The notes: generated by a model from the sequence alone, not told the origin. 38,746 nucleotides of DNA from Paracoccaceae bacterium (GCA_027489355.1 JAIXZY010000040.1:1-38746); one strand, 5' to 3'. Positions 29,442-37,915 are shown, counted from the first letter of the stretch. Numbers and translations: made by a program.

Positions 29442-29657
29442 TCAATCCCAAAGCTGAACTAGGGGCGCGGTCGCCGGGGCGACGGCCGAGCCGGGTATGG
29501 TGACGGCCGTTCCGGCCGGGAGGATCGGGCCGAGGGCGGCCAGGCCAGGCGAAGCGACCAGGACGGCCTCAACGGTCGCGGGGCCGCCGGCGACGGCGCG
29601 CCAGACGACGGCGTCCAGGGTTTCGCCCTCGCGCGACGTCTCGACCAGGTCGGCCAT
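29442..29657 (-). CDS. X: Tail protein X
   Basis: 71 aa (P2 X 67). The first residues EGETLDAVVWRAVAG match the X family, a short LysM-like tail protein. The C-terminus has the short LQLWD-type ending (VQLWD). Its ATG shares a base with the L stop codon (TAATG). Confidence 0.88.
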   Translation of the reverse strand: MADLVETSREGETLDAVVWRAVAGGPATVEAVLVASPGLAALGPILPAGTAVTIPGSAVAPATAPLVQLWD

Positions 29658-30142
29658 TAGAGGGCCTCGATAATCGACCGGGGCCGGCCGATAAGGTCAT
29701 TGACCGCCCATCGGTAGTTTCGGCGGTGAACCTCGGCGACGCCCTCGAGCTCGTCGGCGCGATCATGGCCGGCCAGCGTGGTTCCCGCGTCGCGGACCCG
29801 GTCGGCCAGGTCGGCGGCCGTGAGGCTGGCGACGGCGCGCAGATAGAGCGAGGTCGACCAGGCCAGGTCCCCGAACTTGTCCGGGCCGCGCGGGTTCGGG
29901 ACGTCCTCGAGCTTGGCGATCCCGGCGAGCTCCTGGCCTTTGCGCCAGGCGGCGAGCTCCTGGCCGATGCCAAGGACGGCGGCCAGGGCGGAATCGCGCA
30001 GGCGAACAGGGGTCACGGTCGGATCGATGCGGACGCCCTCGCGCAGGGCGGCCAGGTCGACGTCGGGAAAGAAACCGTCGCCCGGGATCGGTTGGGGGGC
30101 CGGCTGGTCAGCTGCGCTCGGGAGTGAGACAAAACCGCTCAT
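29657..30142 (-). CDS. L: Head completion / stabilisation protein L
   Basis: 161 aa (P2 L about 169). FFPDVDLAALREGVRIDPTVTPVRLRDSALAAVLGIGQELAAWR is the family signature, with YLRAVASLTAADLADRVRDAGTT and HRRNYRWAVNDLIGRPR at the C-terminus. It is a head-tail connector component. Confidence 0.92.
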   Translation of the reverse strand: MSGFVSLPSAADQPAPQPIPGDGFFPDVDLAALREGVRIDPTVTPVRLRDSALAAVLGIGQELAAWRKGQELAGIAKLEDVPNPRGPDKFGDLAWSTSLYLRAVASLTAADLADRVRDAGTTLAGHDRADELEGVAEVHRRNYRWAVNDLIGRPRSIIEAL

Positions 30143-30198
30143 GATGGTGGCGAGCTCCTGACTATGCCGGCCCCGCCGGTCGTTGGCCGCCTCGGCTA

Positions 30199-30260
30199 CG
30201 GCGGTGGGGGGAAGGTTTGAGAGGATCGGGCCGAGGCCCCTTCCTCAACCTTCCCCGCCG
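30199..30260. terminator. Large hairpin between M and L
   Basis: Arms near 30199-30221 (cggcgg...gaaggttt gag) and 30244-30260 (ctcaaccttccccgccg) can pair over about 16 bp with small bulges. It lies in the 145-bp gap between M and L. It may attenuate transcription from the head genes into the tail/lysis genes. Confidence 0.4.
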
Positions 30261-30287
30261 CCGAGCGCCGGGGGGCGAGCTTGGGGC

Positions 30288-31124
30288 CTAGGCGTCGTTT
30301 GCCGGGGCCGGGGTTTCGGGAGCCGGGGGCGTGTCGGAAGCGGGCGGCGTCGCCGAGGCCTTCACCTCGCGCTCGAGCCGCTCGATTTCTTTTTTCACGC
30401 CGGCGGCGGGGTTGAGCTGCAGGGCGCGGCGCAGCTCGGCGAGGGCGGCGATGGCCCCGGCCTGGCGAGCGCCGGCGATTCCGTTCTCGCCGAGCTGCTC
30501 GAGGCGGCTGGCGAGCTCGAGGCCGAGGGCCTTGTGGACCTTGGCGCGGACCTGGTCGGGCATATCGTGATCGGCCGTCAGCTCGGCGACCTCATTGAGG
30601 ATCGCAGCCGGGAAGGCTTGGCCGTCGCGCAGGGCGGCCAGGGCGGCCTCGGCGATTTCCTCGGCGACCAGGACCGCCGGTTGACGGTCGAAGCGTTCCG
30701 GCATGGCGAGGCGGTGGCGCAGGACATACTCGGCCAGGGGGAGCGCGCCGGCGAAGTCGCCGGTGTCGATACGCCAGACCATGACCGTCGCCAGGACTTC
30801 GTCCTGGATCGGCGCGCCGGAGGCCAGGATGCCGTCGACCCAAGCGGCGTATCGCGGCAGGAGCTCGCGCTTGAGCTCAATCTTGCGCTCGACGGACTGG
30901 ATCGCCTTGAGGCGGGCGCGATCCTCCTGCAGCTGCAGGAGGATTTGCGCCAGGGCGGCGGCGCGAGGGCCGACGTCGCCGGCCTCGAGCGCGCCGGCCA
31001 GGCGGCTTCCCAGGAATGTCCCGCCGGCGCGGCCGAGGGCGGCAGCCTGCGCAGCGGCCAGGGCCATCGCGGGGGAGGCAGCGGCGGCGAGGATGCGCTC
31101 ACGGTTGCGGCGGACTAGGGACAT
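30288..31124 (-). CDS. M: Terminase small subunit / endonuclease M
   Basis: 278 aa (P2 M about 247). ILLQLQEDRARLKAIQSVERKIELKRELLPRYAAWVDGIL and the region VMVWRIDTGDFAGALPLAEYVLRH are characteristic. The C-terminus is extended by a Lys/Glu helix and a Pro-rich tail ending PANDA. It cuts cos DNA with P. An octad array lies 23-46 bases upstream of the ATG. Confidence 0.93.
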   Translation of the reverse strand: MSLVRRNRERILAAAASPAMALAAAQAAALGRAGGTFLGSRLAGALEAGDVGPRAAALAQILLQLQEDRARLKAIQSVERKIELKRELLPRYAAWVDGILASGAPIQDEVLATVMVWRIDTGDFAGALPLAEYVLRHRLAMPERFDRQPAVLVAEEIAEAALAALRDGQAFPAAILNEVAELTADHDMPDQVRAKVHKALGLELASRLEQLGENGIAGARQAGAIAALAELRRALQLNPAAGVKKEIERLEREVKASATPPASDTPPAPETPAPANDA

Positions 31125-31146
31125 TCCCGGGTTTCCTTTCTAGCGT

Positions 31147-31170
31147 GTTGACAGGTTGACGCGTTGGCGA
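31147..31170. repeat. GTTGACnn octad array, locus 4, between N and M
   Basis: Three contiguous direct units: GTTGACAG, GTTGACGC, GTTGGCGA, in the gap between the N stop and the M start. Confidence 0.7.
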
Positions 31171-31175
31171 CCGGC

Positions 31176-32213
31176 TTAGTCGCCGGTTGCCGGGGTGACG
31201 CCGAAGACGATGTTTTCGGCCAGGGCGGCGCGGCCGAAATCTTCGATGACGTAGGCGTCGTTGGCGCTCTCGAAGTTGTCGATCCGGTCCAGCGACGGGT
31301 TGTCGATCACGCGCCGGCGGCGAGCGCCTTCCTGCGTGTAAATCGACAGGTTGTCATAGGTGGTGATCAGGACCGTCCCGGCCGGGAAGAAGGGGACGCG
31401 GACGGCCGGGAGGCCGCCGACCCGCTTCTGCGACACGATCACGTCCCGGGCGAGCTGTTCGGTCGGAGCCTGCGCGGTGTTGACCAGGGGGAAATACTTG
31501 TCGTGCAGGAGGTCGCGGCCGAGGATGGCGACCAGGTCGGTATCCTCCTGGTGCCAGGTGTCCAGGGCGGTGATCAGGTCGAAAACCAGGGCGTCCAGGT
31601 TCTCGTAGTCCAGGCCCGCGCCGATGTTGACCTTCGTGGCGTCGCCCTTGCTCCCGGCGGCCAGGACGCGTTCCGGCGCGTGGTCGCGGATATGCTGCAG
31701 CCAGCCCTTGTTGACGTCCTCGCCGTTCGGGTTTTCGTCGCGGTCGGTATTGGCGGCGACGCTGCGACCGTTGAAGCCGATACGCATCTTGTCGCGGGCC
31801 TGCGCCTTGATGATGGCGTCGCGCAGCTTGGTCTCGAAATCCGGGAACTTGGCCCAGGCGTCCAGCTGCGCATACTTGATGTGCGTGTCGAAATCCGTCT
31901 TTTCGCAGCGGTAGCGGAAGCCCTCGAGATTGGAGACGTCGCGCGTGGTGCGCGCGGTCCCGCCGGCGGTATTGGTGCGGCCGGCGATCAGGCCAGAGAC
32001 GCCGAGGCCGAGGCGCTCGCCCTCCATTTCCCGGACGGTCGCCAGGTTGATCCGCGACAGGAATTCGGAGCTCTCGGCGATCTTTTGCTCGAGGCGCTGC
32101 TCGATTTCGGGCGCGACGGTGAAGGTCGACGCCACGGCCTCGGCCGGGATGGCGTTGAGCAGCGCGATCTGCGCCACAAAGGTCATGAAACGGGCGCGGG
32201 TTTCGTTACGCAT
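31176..32213 (-). CDS. N: Major capsid protein N
   Basis: 345 aa (P2 N 357). Starts MRNETRARFMTFVAQIALLN, typical of the family. Contains GFNGRSVAANTDRDENPNGEDVNKGWLQHIRDHAPERVL and TTYDNLSIYTQEGARRRRVIDNPSLDRIDNFESANDAYVIEDFG, both hallmarks of P2-type HK97-fold capsid proteins. Confidence 0.96.
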   Translation of the reverse strand: MRNETRARFMTFVAQIALLNAIPAEAVASTFTVAPEIEQRLEQKIAESSEFLSRINLATVREMEGERLGLGVSGLIAGRTNTAGGTARTTRDVSNLEGFRYRCEKTDFDTHIKYAQLDAWAKFPDFETKLRDAIIKAQARDKMRIGFNGRSVAANTDRDENPNGEDVNKGWLQHIRDHAPERVLAAGSKGDATKVNIGAGLDYENLDALVFDLITALDTWHQEDTDLVAILGRDLLHDKYFPLVNTAQAPTEQLARDVIVSQKRVGGLPAVRVPFFPAGTVLITTYDNLSIYTQEGARRRRVIDNPSLDRIDNFESANDAYVIEDFGRAALAENIVFGVTPATGD

Positions 32214-32277
32214 TTTCGGGGTTCCGGGATCTAGGAAAAGACAGGGGGCGGGAGGTCAGGGACGGGCGGGGCGGGGC

Positions 32278-33174
32278 CTAGCAGTCGGTGCGGAATTCGG
32301 CCGGCGCGCCGGTCGCGGCCGGGCGGCGCGGGGCGGACGGGGCTTCCTCGGCCTCGAGCTCGCCGCGCAGCTTGGCGAAGTCCTGGCGCAGGGCGGCCGT
32401 GTCGGCGGCCGAGGCCTTGCCCTGCGCTTCGACGGCCGAGGCGAGGACGGCGATGGCCTGCGCGAACTGGCCGAGGTTGGCCGTGTCGGCCTGGACGGTC
32501 GCGGCGACCGGAGCCGGGGCGGCGGCCGGCGCAGCGGTCGCGGCGACCGGAGCCGGGGAGGCGACCGGAGCCGGGGAGGCCTGGCCGAGGACGGCGAAAA
32601 TCTGCGCCAGGAGCGAAGGCTTGTCGCCGCCGGCGGCCGGGGCTTCCTCGGCCGGGGTGACGTCCAGGACGTGATCGCCGGCGGCCGAGAACAGGTTGGC
32701 CGGGTCCTGTTTGCGAGCGGCCAGCGGGCTCGCCGCGCCCTTGGACGCGGCGAAGGTCAGCATTTCGGTTCCGAGCGAGGCCGGGCTGTCCGTCACGGCC
32801 AGGCCGACCAGGTAGGCCTTGCCGGTGCCGGCGAAATTCGGGTTGACCTCGATAGAGGTGAACAGCTTTTGGCGCTTGGCGTTGATGGCGAGCAGCTGGT
32901 CGGTTGGATCGATCTGCGCGAACAGACCCCGGCGCTTTTCCTTTTTCCCGTTAAGCTCGATTTCGACGTCGCGGGCCTCGAGCGCCAGGACGTCGCCATA
33001 GGCGTTGAAGGGCGGTTCCGGCGAGAAGCCGCGCAGGTGCTCCATATTGACCCGGGCGGCATAGGTGGCGGGCGCGTAGCTGGCCGCCATTTCATCGATC
33101 CAGCCGCGCGAGATTTCGCGGCCGTCCGTGGTCGCGCCTTCAACGGCGATGCAGAAAAAGCGGGTCTTGGCCAT
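32278..33174 (-). CDS. O: Capsid scaffold and maturation protease O
   Basis: 298 aa (P2 O 284). MAKTRFFCIAVEGATTDGREISRGWIDEMAASY, MEHLRGFSP and GDVLALEARDVEIELNGKKEKRRGLFAQI form the N-terminal serine-protease part. The Ala/Pro-rich middle and the helical C-terminus form the scaffold. An Ogr-type dyad in the O/P intergenic region could serve this gene. Confidence 0.94.
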   Translation of the reverse strand: MAKTRFFCIAVEGATTDGREISRGWIDEMAASYAPATYAARVNMEHLRGFSPEPPFNAYGDVLALEARDVEIELNGKKEKRRGLFAQIDPTDQLLAINAKRQKLFTSIEVNPNFAGTGKAYLVGLAVTDSPASLGTEMLTFAASKGAASPLAARKQDPANLFSAAGDHVLDVTPAEEAPAAGGDKPSLLAQIFAVLGQASPAPVASPAPVAATAAPAAAPAPVAATVQADTANLGQFAQAIAVLASAVEAQGKASAADTAALRQDFAKLRGELEAEEAPSAPRRPAATGAPAEFRTDC

Positions 33175-33268
33175 CTGGTCCTCGAGGTCGGTTGCCGGCG
33201 AAGCGGCGAGCGGGGCGATTGATCGCCTGCAGTCACGCGGGACCGGGGCCTCGGCTCAACGGGGGCGC

Positions 33269-33292
33269 GTTGTGGCGGGCGGCCGGCACAAC
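33269..33292. promoter_or_regulatory. Ogr-type dyad G, between O and P
   Basis: GTTGTG-N12-CACAAC in the 162-bp divergent gap. It is 45-68 bases upstream of the terminase GTG and 95-118 bases upstream of the O ATG, so it could serve either or both. On the plus strand tgtagagt follows at 33303 and might hold a -10 element. Confidence 0.7.
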
Positions 33293-33336
33293 GCGGCGCG
33301 CGTGTAGAGTGGCCTCGGCCTGCGCAGTTTCTCGGC

Positions 33337-35127
33337 GTGAAAGAGCCGACCCCGCCCGCGCCGACGCCCATAGACGCCCGCCGAGAGGCGCGGTGGCTCT
33401 ATTGGCAATGCTGGCGTCTGGTCGACATTGCCGAAAAGCTGGCCTTGCCGTTGTCGACCATCGCCAGTTGGAAGGCGCGCGACAAATGGGATGACGCGTC
33501 GCCGCTGGAGCGCATGGAAGGGATCACGGAAGCCCGCTACGTCGCCCTGGTCAACAAGCCGGTCAAAACCGGCGGCGATTACAAGGAAATCGACCTCCTA
33601 GGACGCCAGGTGGAGCGGTTCGCCCGCGTCCGCCGCTATGAGGCCCCGGGCGGCCATGAGGGCGACCTCAACCCCAAGGTGGCGAACCGCAACGCCGGGC
33701 CGAAGAAGAAGGCGGCGAAGAACAGCTTTAGCGCCGAGCAAGTCGCCAAGCTGGTCGCGGCCTTTGATCAGGGCCTTTTCGGCTATCAAAGACGTTGGGC
33801 GGACGCCGGGGATCAGCGATCCCGCGTGATCCTGAAAAGCCGACAGATTGGCGCGACCTATTACTTTGCGCGCGAGGCTCTTATTGACGCCCTGGTCACG
33901 GGCCGAAATCAGATTTTCTTAAGCGCCTCGAAATCGCAGGCTCACGTCTTCCGCTCTTACATTGTCGAGTTTTGCAAGAGCGTCGCGGACGTTGAGCTTA
34001 AGGGCGATCCTATCGTCCTGGACCGGGGCGAAGGCCAGGAGCCGGCAACGCTCTATTTCCTCGGAACCAATGCCAGGACGGCGCAGAGCTATCACGGCAA
34101 TCTGTATTTCGATGAATTCTTTTGGGTTTACGGCTTCGCCGAGCTCGAAAAAGTCGCGTCCGGGATGGCCGTTCATAAGAAGTGGCGCAAGACTTACTTT
34201 TCGACGCCTAGCAGCGTGAACCACGGGGCCTATCCCTTCTGGACGGGCGCGCTTTTCAACAGAAAGAAAGCCAAGGCCGACCGCGTCGATATTGACGTAA
34301 CTTGGGCGAACCTGCGCCACGGCCAGGTCGGGCCGGATCGGAAGTGGCGTCAGATTGTGACGGTCACGGACGCCGAGGCCGAGGGCTGCGATCTTTTCGA
34401 CATTGCCGAGCTGCGCGACGAATACAGCGCCGACGATTTCGCCAACCTCTTTATGTGCGAATTCGTGGACGACGCCCTGAGCGTCTTTCCGCTCGCCGAG
34501 CTGCAGCCGTGCATGGTCGACGCTTGGGAGGTTTGGGACGATTTCGCCCCGCTGCGCGAGCGTCCCTATGGCGAGCGGCCGGTCTGGATCGGTTACGATC
34601 CGTCGCACAAGGGCGACAGCGCCGCGCTTGCGATCCTCGCGCCGCCCTCGGCCCTTGGCGGCCCGTTCCGGCTGCTCGAGAAGGCGCAATTCCGGGGAAT
34701 GGATTTCGCCGGCCAGGCCGACGCGATCCGCCAGGCCTGCGACCGCTATAACGTCCAGTATATCGGGATCGATGCGACCGGCCTCGGCCAGGGCGTCTAT
34801 CAGCTGGTCAAGGCGTTTTTCCCGGCCGCGCGGGCGATCAACTATAGCGCCGAGGTCAAGAACCGCCTGGTCCTGAAGGCGAAAGACACGATCACGCGCC
34901 GCCGGTTCCAATTCGACGCCGGCGCGACGGACGTGGCGAGCTCGTTCATGGCGATCCGCAAGGCCGTGACGGACGGCGGACGCCAGGCGACCTATGAGGC
35001 CGGCCGATCCGAGGAAACCGGTCACGCGGACCTGGCATGGGCGATCATGCACGCCCTGGACAATGAACCGCTCGAGGCCGGCTATGCCGGCGCGGGCTCC
35101 CGATCCTTCATGGAGTTTTCCGAATGA
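33337..35127 (+). CDS. P: Terminase large subunit P
   Basis: 596 aa (P2 P 590), GTG start. N-terminal HTH (WRLVDIAEKLALPLSTIASWK), ATPase with SRQIGAT at about 168-174 as the Walker A variant and LYFDE at 256-260 as Walker B, then the nuclease domain with GYDPSHKGDSA and GIDATGLG. It packages DNA from cos ends. Divergent from O as in P2, and followed by Q through ATGA. Confidence 0.96.
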   Translation: MKEPTPPAPTPIDARREARWLYWQCWRLVDIAEKLALPLSTIASWKARDKWDDASPLERMEGITEARYVALVNKPVKTGGDYKEIDLLGRQVERFARVRRYEAPGGHEGDLNPKVANRNAGPKKKAAKNSFSAEQVAKLVAAFDQGLFGYQRRWADAGDQRSRVILKSRQIGATYYFAREALIDALVTGRNQIFLSASKSQAHVFRSYIVEFCKSVADVELKGDPIVLDRGEGQEPATLYFLGTNARTAQSYHGNLYFDEFFWVYGFAELEKVASGMAVHKKWRKTYFSTPSSVNHGAYPFWTGALFNRKKAKADRVDIDVTWANLRHGQVGPDRKWRQIVTVTDAEAEGCDLFDIAELRDEYSADDFANLFMCEFVDDALSVFPLAELQPCMVDAWEVWDDFAPLRERPYGERPVWIGYDPSHKGDSAALAILAPPSALGGPFRLLEKAQFRGMDFAGQADAIRQACDRYNVQYIGIDATGLGQGVYQLVKAFFPAARAINYSAEVKNRLVLKAKDTITRRRFQFDAGATDVASSFMAIRKAVTDGGRQATYEAGRSEETGHADLAWAIMHALDNEPLEAGYAGAGSRSFMEFSE

Positions 35128-36191
35128 CAGACCAGGCCCCTCCCCTGCCCTCGGCCGAGGTCGCCGACGCCGCCGCTCGAGGCGCTCACGCGTTCGCGTT
35201 CGGCGACCCGGAGCCGGTTCTCGGCCGGGGCCTGCTGGATCACCTCGAGTGCTGGCAGAACGGCCGATTTTTCGAGCCGCCGGTCAACATGGCCGGGCTT
35301 TCCAAGGCGCGTCACGCGTCGACCCATCACGCCAGCGCCATCGCCATTAAGGTCAACCTGCTCGCGTCGACCTTCCGGCCGCATCCGCTCTTGTCCCGGG
35401 CCGCTTTCGAGGGCCTGGCGCTGGACTACGTCACCCTCGGCAACGGCTATCTCGAGCGCCGCGACAACCGCCTGCGCGGCCCGGCCAGGCTCGAGCGTCC
35501 GCTTGCGCGCTATATGCGCCGAGGGCTGGATCTGGAGACCTATTTCCAGGTCGCCGGGACGGGATCGCTCGGCCTGGCCGGCGTCGGGAGCGGCAAGGTC
35601 GAACATGAGTTTAAGCGGGGCTCGATTTGTCACCTGCTCGCGCCCGATATTGACCAGGAGGTCTATGGCCTCCCGGAATACCTAAGCGCCCTGCAGTCGG
35701 CGCTCCTGAATGAGAACGCGACCCTGTTTCGGCGTCGCTATTACCTCAACGGGAGCCACGCGGGCTTCATCCTTTACATGACGGACGCGGCGCAGACGAA
35801 CGACGATGTCGACGCCCTGCGCAAGGCCCTTAAGGACGCCAAGGGGCCGGGCAATTTCCGAAACCTGTTCATGTATGCGCCGAACGGCAAGAAAGACGGG
35901 GTGCAAATCCTCCCGGTCGGCGACGCCGCCGCCAAGGATGAGTTTCTCGGGATCAAGAACACGACGCGCGACGACGTCCTGGCCGCGCATCGCGTCCCGC
36001 CGCAGCTGCTCGGCGTGGTTCCGACGAACGCCGGCGGGTTCGGCAAGCCGGGCGAGGCCTTGGCCGCTTTCGAGCTGCTCGAGCTGCGCCCGCTGCAGAG
36101 ACGATTCCTGGCCGTCAATGACTGGATCGGGGCCGAGGTTGTCGCCTTCGACCCGCTCGAGGCCGTCCAGGGCGGCGCGCAGGCGGCCTAG
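35124..36191 (+). CDS. Q: Portal protein Q
   Basis: 355 aa (P2 Q 344). Typical portal strings: FEPPVNMAGLSKARHASTHHASAI, LDYVTLGNGYLERRDN, YGLPEYLSALQSALLNENATLFRRRYYLNGSHAGFI and AHRVPPQLLGVVPTNAGGFGKPGEA. It starts inside the P stop codon and is followed by a strong terminator. Confidence 0.96.
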   Translation: MTDQAPPLPSAEVADAAARGAHAFAFGDPEPVLGRGLLDHLECWQNGRFFEPPVNMAGLSKARHASTHHASAIAIKVNLLASTFRPHPLLSRAAFEGLALDYVTLGNGYLERRDNRLRGPARLERPLARYMRRGLDLETYFQVAGTGSLGLAGVGSGKVEHEFKRGSICHLLAPDIDQEVYGLPEYLSALQSALLNENATLFRRRYYLNGSHAGFILYMTDAAQTNDDVDALRKALKDAKGPGNFRNLFMYAPNGKKDGVQILPVGDAAAKDEFLGIKNTTRDDVLAAHRVPPQLLGVVPTNAGGFGKPGEALAAFELLELRPLQRRFLAVNDWIGAEVVAFDPLEAVQGGAQAA

Positions 36192-36218
36192 GCCGGGATC
36201 TGGCGCAAGAGACACGAC

Positions 36219-36250
36219 AACGGCCCCGGGAGCGATCCCGGGGCCGTTTT
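36219..36250 (+). terminator. Rho-independent terminator after Q
   Basis: 13-bp perfect stem (aacggccccggga / tcccggggccgtt), GCGA loop, then a T-run on the plus strand. An outer inverted repeat (ctggcgca / tgcgccag, 36200-36207 and 36253-36260) encloses it. It ends the P-Q transcript and separates it from the convergent leftward operon. Confidence 0.85.
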
Positions 36251-36265
36251 GCTGCGCCAGCTGGC

Positions 36266-36490
36266 CTAGAGCTCGGCGAGGCCGTCTATGGCGTCGTCCA
36301 GGCCCTCTAGGGCCGTGTCGAGGGTGTCGGCCGCCTCACTCATGGCCTGGCCGCGCTCGGCCTCCTGCAGGCTTTCCGGGAGGTTCTCGAAAGCCTCCCG
36401 TTCCTCGGCCGCCGCCTGGTCCAGGAGCTCGCGCGCCTGGCCTATCAGCTCGAGGGCCGAGGCGATTGTCTTCCGGCGCGCGGCGTTCAC
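36266..36490 (-). CDS. Conserved small helical phage protein, 74 aa
   Basis: GTG start at 36490 overlapping the previous stop (GTGA). The text EEREAFENLPESLQEAERGQAM, within an all-helical acidic protein, matches a type of small hypothetical protein common in phage and plasmid genomes. It is probably a helical hairpin. Last gene of the plasmid-maintenance operon; function unknown. Confidence 0.65.
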   Translation of the reverse strand: MNAARRKTIASALELIGQARELLDQAAAEEREAFENLPESLQEAERGQAMSEAADTLDTALEGLDDAIDGLAEL

Positions 36491-36780
36491 GCGTCCAGGC
36501 CTCCCGGGAGGCCGCCGGGAAAGACGGTGTAGACGTTGGACGCCCTCGAGCCGTCCGCCCGGTGTCGGCGCTCAACCTGGACCAGGCCGGCGGCCTCGAG
36601 CGCCTGGACCGCGCGGCGGACGCTGACCTCGGAGCATCCGACCCGGGCGGCGACGTCGGCCAGGCGCGGCCAGGTGCGGCCCTCGGCGTCGGCCCGGTCG
36701 GCCAGGGCCTCGAGGACCGACCTTTGCCAGCGGACCAGGCCCGGGACGTGGCGGGCGGCGTTGTAGTGCGACCGGCTCAA
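36487..36780 (-). CDS. Winged helix-turn-helix protein, 97 aa
   Basis: TTG start at 36780 overlapping the previous stop (TTGA). Residues about 20-85 (VRWQRSVLEALADRADAEGRTWPRLADVAARVGCSEVSVRRAVQAL, then RRHRADGSRASN) form a single winged-helix domain. It is clearly related to the 1163-1774 protein. It could be a regulator of the rep or par genes or part of the initiator set. Confidence 0.68.
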   Translation of the reverse strand: MSRSHYNAARHVPGLVRWQRSVLEALADRADAEGRTWPRLADVAARVGCSEVSVRRAVQALEAAGLVQVERRHRADGSRASNVYTVFPGGLPGGLDA

Positions 36781-36977
36781 CCGGCCCCCTCCCCTGCCCT
36801 CCCGGCCAGCGCCTCGGCCTCGCCCTCGCCGGTGCCGATGATCACGGCCAGGACGGAATCGGGCGCGCCGTCCAGGTATAGGGTGACGGGTTCGCCGTAG
36901 GGGTCGACCACGGGCGTTGACGGGTCCAGCTGGCCGAGGGCGGCCAGGACGTCGGCGACGGTGAGCTGCTCGGCCAT
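36777..36977 (-). CDS. Hypothetical protein, 66 aa
   Basis: The ATG at 36977 is used; a TTG at 36983 would make a TTGA overlap with the previous stop, as elsewhere in this operon, and add two residues. LTVADVLAALGQLDPSTPVVDPYGEPVTLYLDGAPDSVLAVII has the look of a short phage protein dealing with a D-P-x-G loop. No function recognised. Confidence 0.55.
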   Translation of the reverse strand: MAEQLTVADVLAALGQLDPSTPVVDPYGEPVTLYLDGAPDSVLAVIIGTGEGEAEALAGRAGEGAG

Positions 36978-36979
36978 GA

Positions 36980-37246
36980 TCAACGCTCGCCGAGCGGCTT
37001 CATGCCGCGCGCGGCCAGGATCGCGTCCAGGCCCTCCCCTATCAGGTGCTGGATCGTGACGCCCTCGTCCAGGGCGAGCATATGCAGCGACCGGCGGGCG
37101 GCCGGCGAGAAATAGCCCCCCACCATGACCTTCCCCTCGCGCGCCTTGGCCTTGCTCGAGGGCGCAGCGGCGACGGCCGGCGCTTCATCGATCGATTGCG
37201 CCGAGGCCTTGGGGGCGTTCCCCCTCAATCCCTGAAATCGGCTCAT
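36980..37246 (-). CDS. Ribbon-helix-helix protein, partition partner of ParA
   Basis: 88 aa; the ATG at 37246 overlaps the ParA stop (ATGA). A flexible basic N-terminus (about 1-38) is followed by a ribbon-helix-helix domain at about 39-81 (KVMVGGYFSPAARRSLHMLALDEGVTIQHLIGEGLDAIL). This is the layout of small centromere-binding partners in type Ib partition systems (ParG, omega), where the N-terminal tail contacts ParA. Octad arrays at 37266-37289 and 37916-37955 are the likely DNA sites. Confidence 0.8.
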   Translation of the reverse strand: MSRFQGLRGNAPKASAQSIDEAPAVAAAPSSKAKAREGKVMVGGYFSPAARRSLHMLALDEGVTIQHLIGEGLDAILAARGMKPLGER

Positions 37247-37902
37247 TTGGCTTTCCCCTTGTTCGGTTGACGTGTTGACAGGTTGACGCGCTCGCGCGTC
37301 CAGGTCCAGAGCGCCGCGACCTCGGCGGCGGCCTTGCCGGCCGGGTCGACCTCGCCGGCCGTGCGGCCCGCCCCGGTGGCGTGGTGATAGGCGGCGCGCT
37401 CGCTCATGGTCACGGGCGCGAGCTCGAGGCCGAAACCCCGGATCAGCTCGGCCGCCTCGGCGTAGAGCTTGGGCGCGCGGATCGGGCCGGCCGTGAAGAC
37501 GACAAAGCCGGGCTTGCCGCTCACGCGGACCAGGTCGGCGGTTTGCTGGACGGCGGCCAGGTCGAAACCCCGGGGCCTGCAGGGAACCAGGATCAGGTCG
37601 GCCGCCCTGCAGGCCGCCGCGCTCATGCTATCGGCATGGGGCGGGGTATCGATGACGACTAGCTCGGCCCCTAGGGCGGCGGCCTGCTCGAGCTTCCTGG
37701 CGAGCAGCGGAGGCGACGCGCAATCGATCACGTCGGGTTCGGCCGCCTCGCGCCAGGTCGACCAGGTCGACGCGGTCGCTTGCGGGTCCGCGTCCAGGAC
37801 AAGGGTGACGACGCCGGCGGATTGTGCGGCGACGGCAAGGTGAAGGGCGAGGGTTGTCTTACCCGCGCCCCCCTTTTGACTGATAACGGCAACGGTTTTC
37901 AT
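37243..37902 (-). CDS. parA: ParA-type partition ATPase
   Basis: 219 aa, ATG at 37902. Deviant Walker A KGGAGKTT at 10-17 and LVLDADPQATAS (A' motif), then LVVIDTPPHAD (Walker B). There is no N-terminal HTH, so it is the short type Ib form. With the ribbon-helix-helix protein encoded next it should segregate the plasmid form. Part of the 3' end (NLSTRQ) is encoded by an octad array. Confidence 0.92.
   Translation of the reverse strand: MKTVAVISQKGGAGKTTLALHLAVAAQSAGVVTLVLDADPQATASTWSTWREAAEPDVIDCASPPLLARKLEQAAALGAELVVIDTPPHADSMSAAACRAADLILVPCRPRGFDLAAVQQTADLVRVSGKPGFVVFTAGPIRAPKLYAEAAELIRGFGLELAPVTMSERAAYHHATGAGRTAGEVDPAGKAAAEVAALWTWTRERVNLSTRQPNKGKAK
37266..37289. repeat. GTTGACnn octad array, locus 5, between parA and the RHH gene
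   Basis: Three contiguous direct units GTTGACGT, GTTGACAG, GTTGACGC (a fourth, GCTCGCGC, is degenerate). It lies in the last codons of parA, 20 bases upstream of the ribbon-helix-helix start. Confidence 0.72.
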
Positions 37903-37915
37903 CGGCTCCCCTTTG

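Noticed and set aside
13808-33292. The GTTGTG-N12-CACAAC dyads as Rho-independent terminators
   Set aside because: They can form stems, but no T-tract follows, the cores are not consistently self-complementary, and they sit at a fairly constant distance upstream of gene starts, including in the divergent O/P region where no transcript should end.
36191-36266. cos site next to the portal gene end
   Set aside because: In P2 cos lies near this end of the packaging genes, but the only structure found here is a convincing terminator with an outer inverted repeat; no cos-like sequence could be identified.
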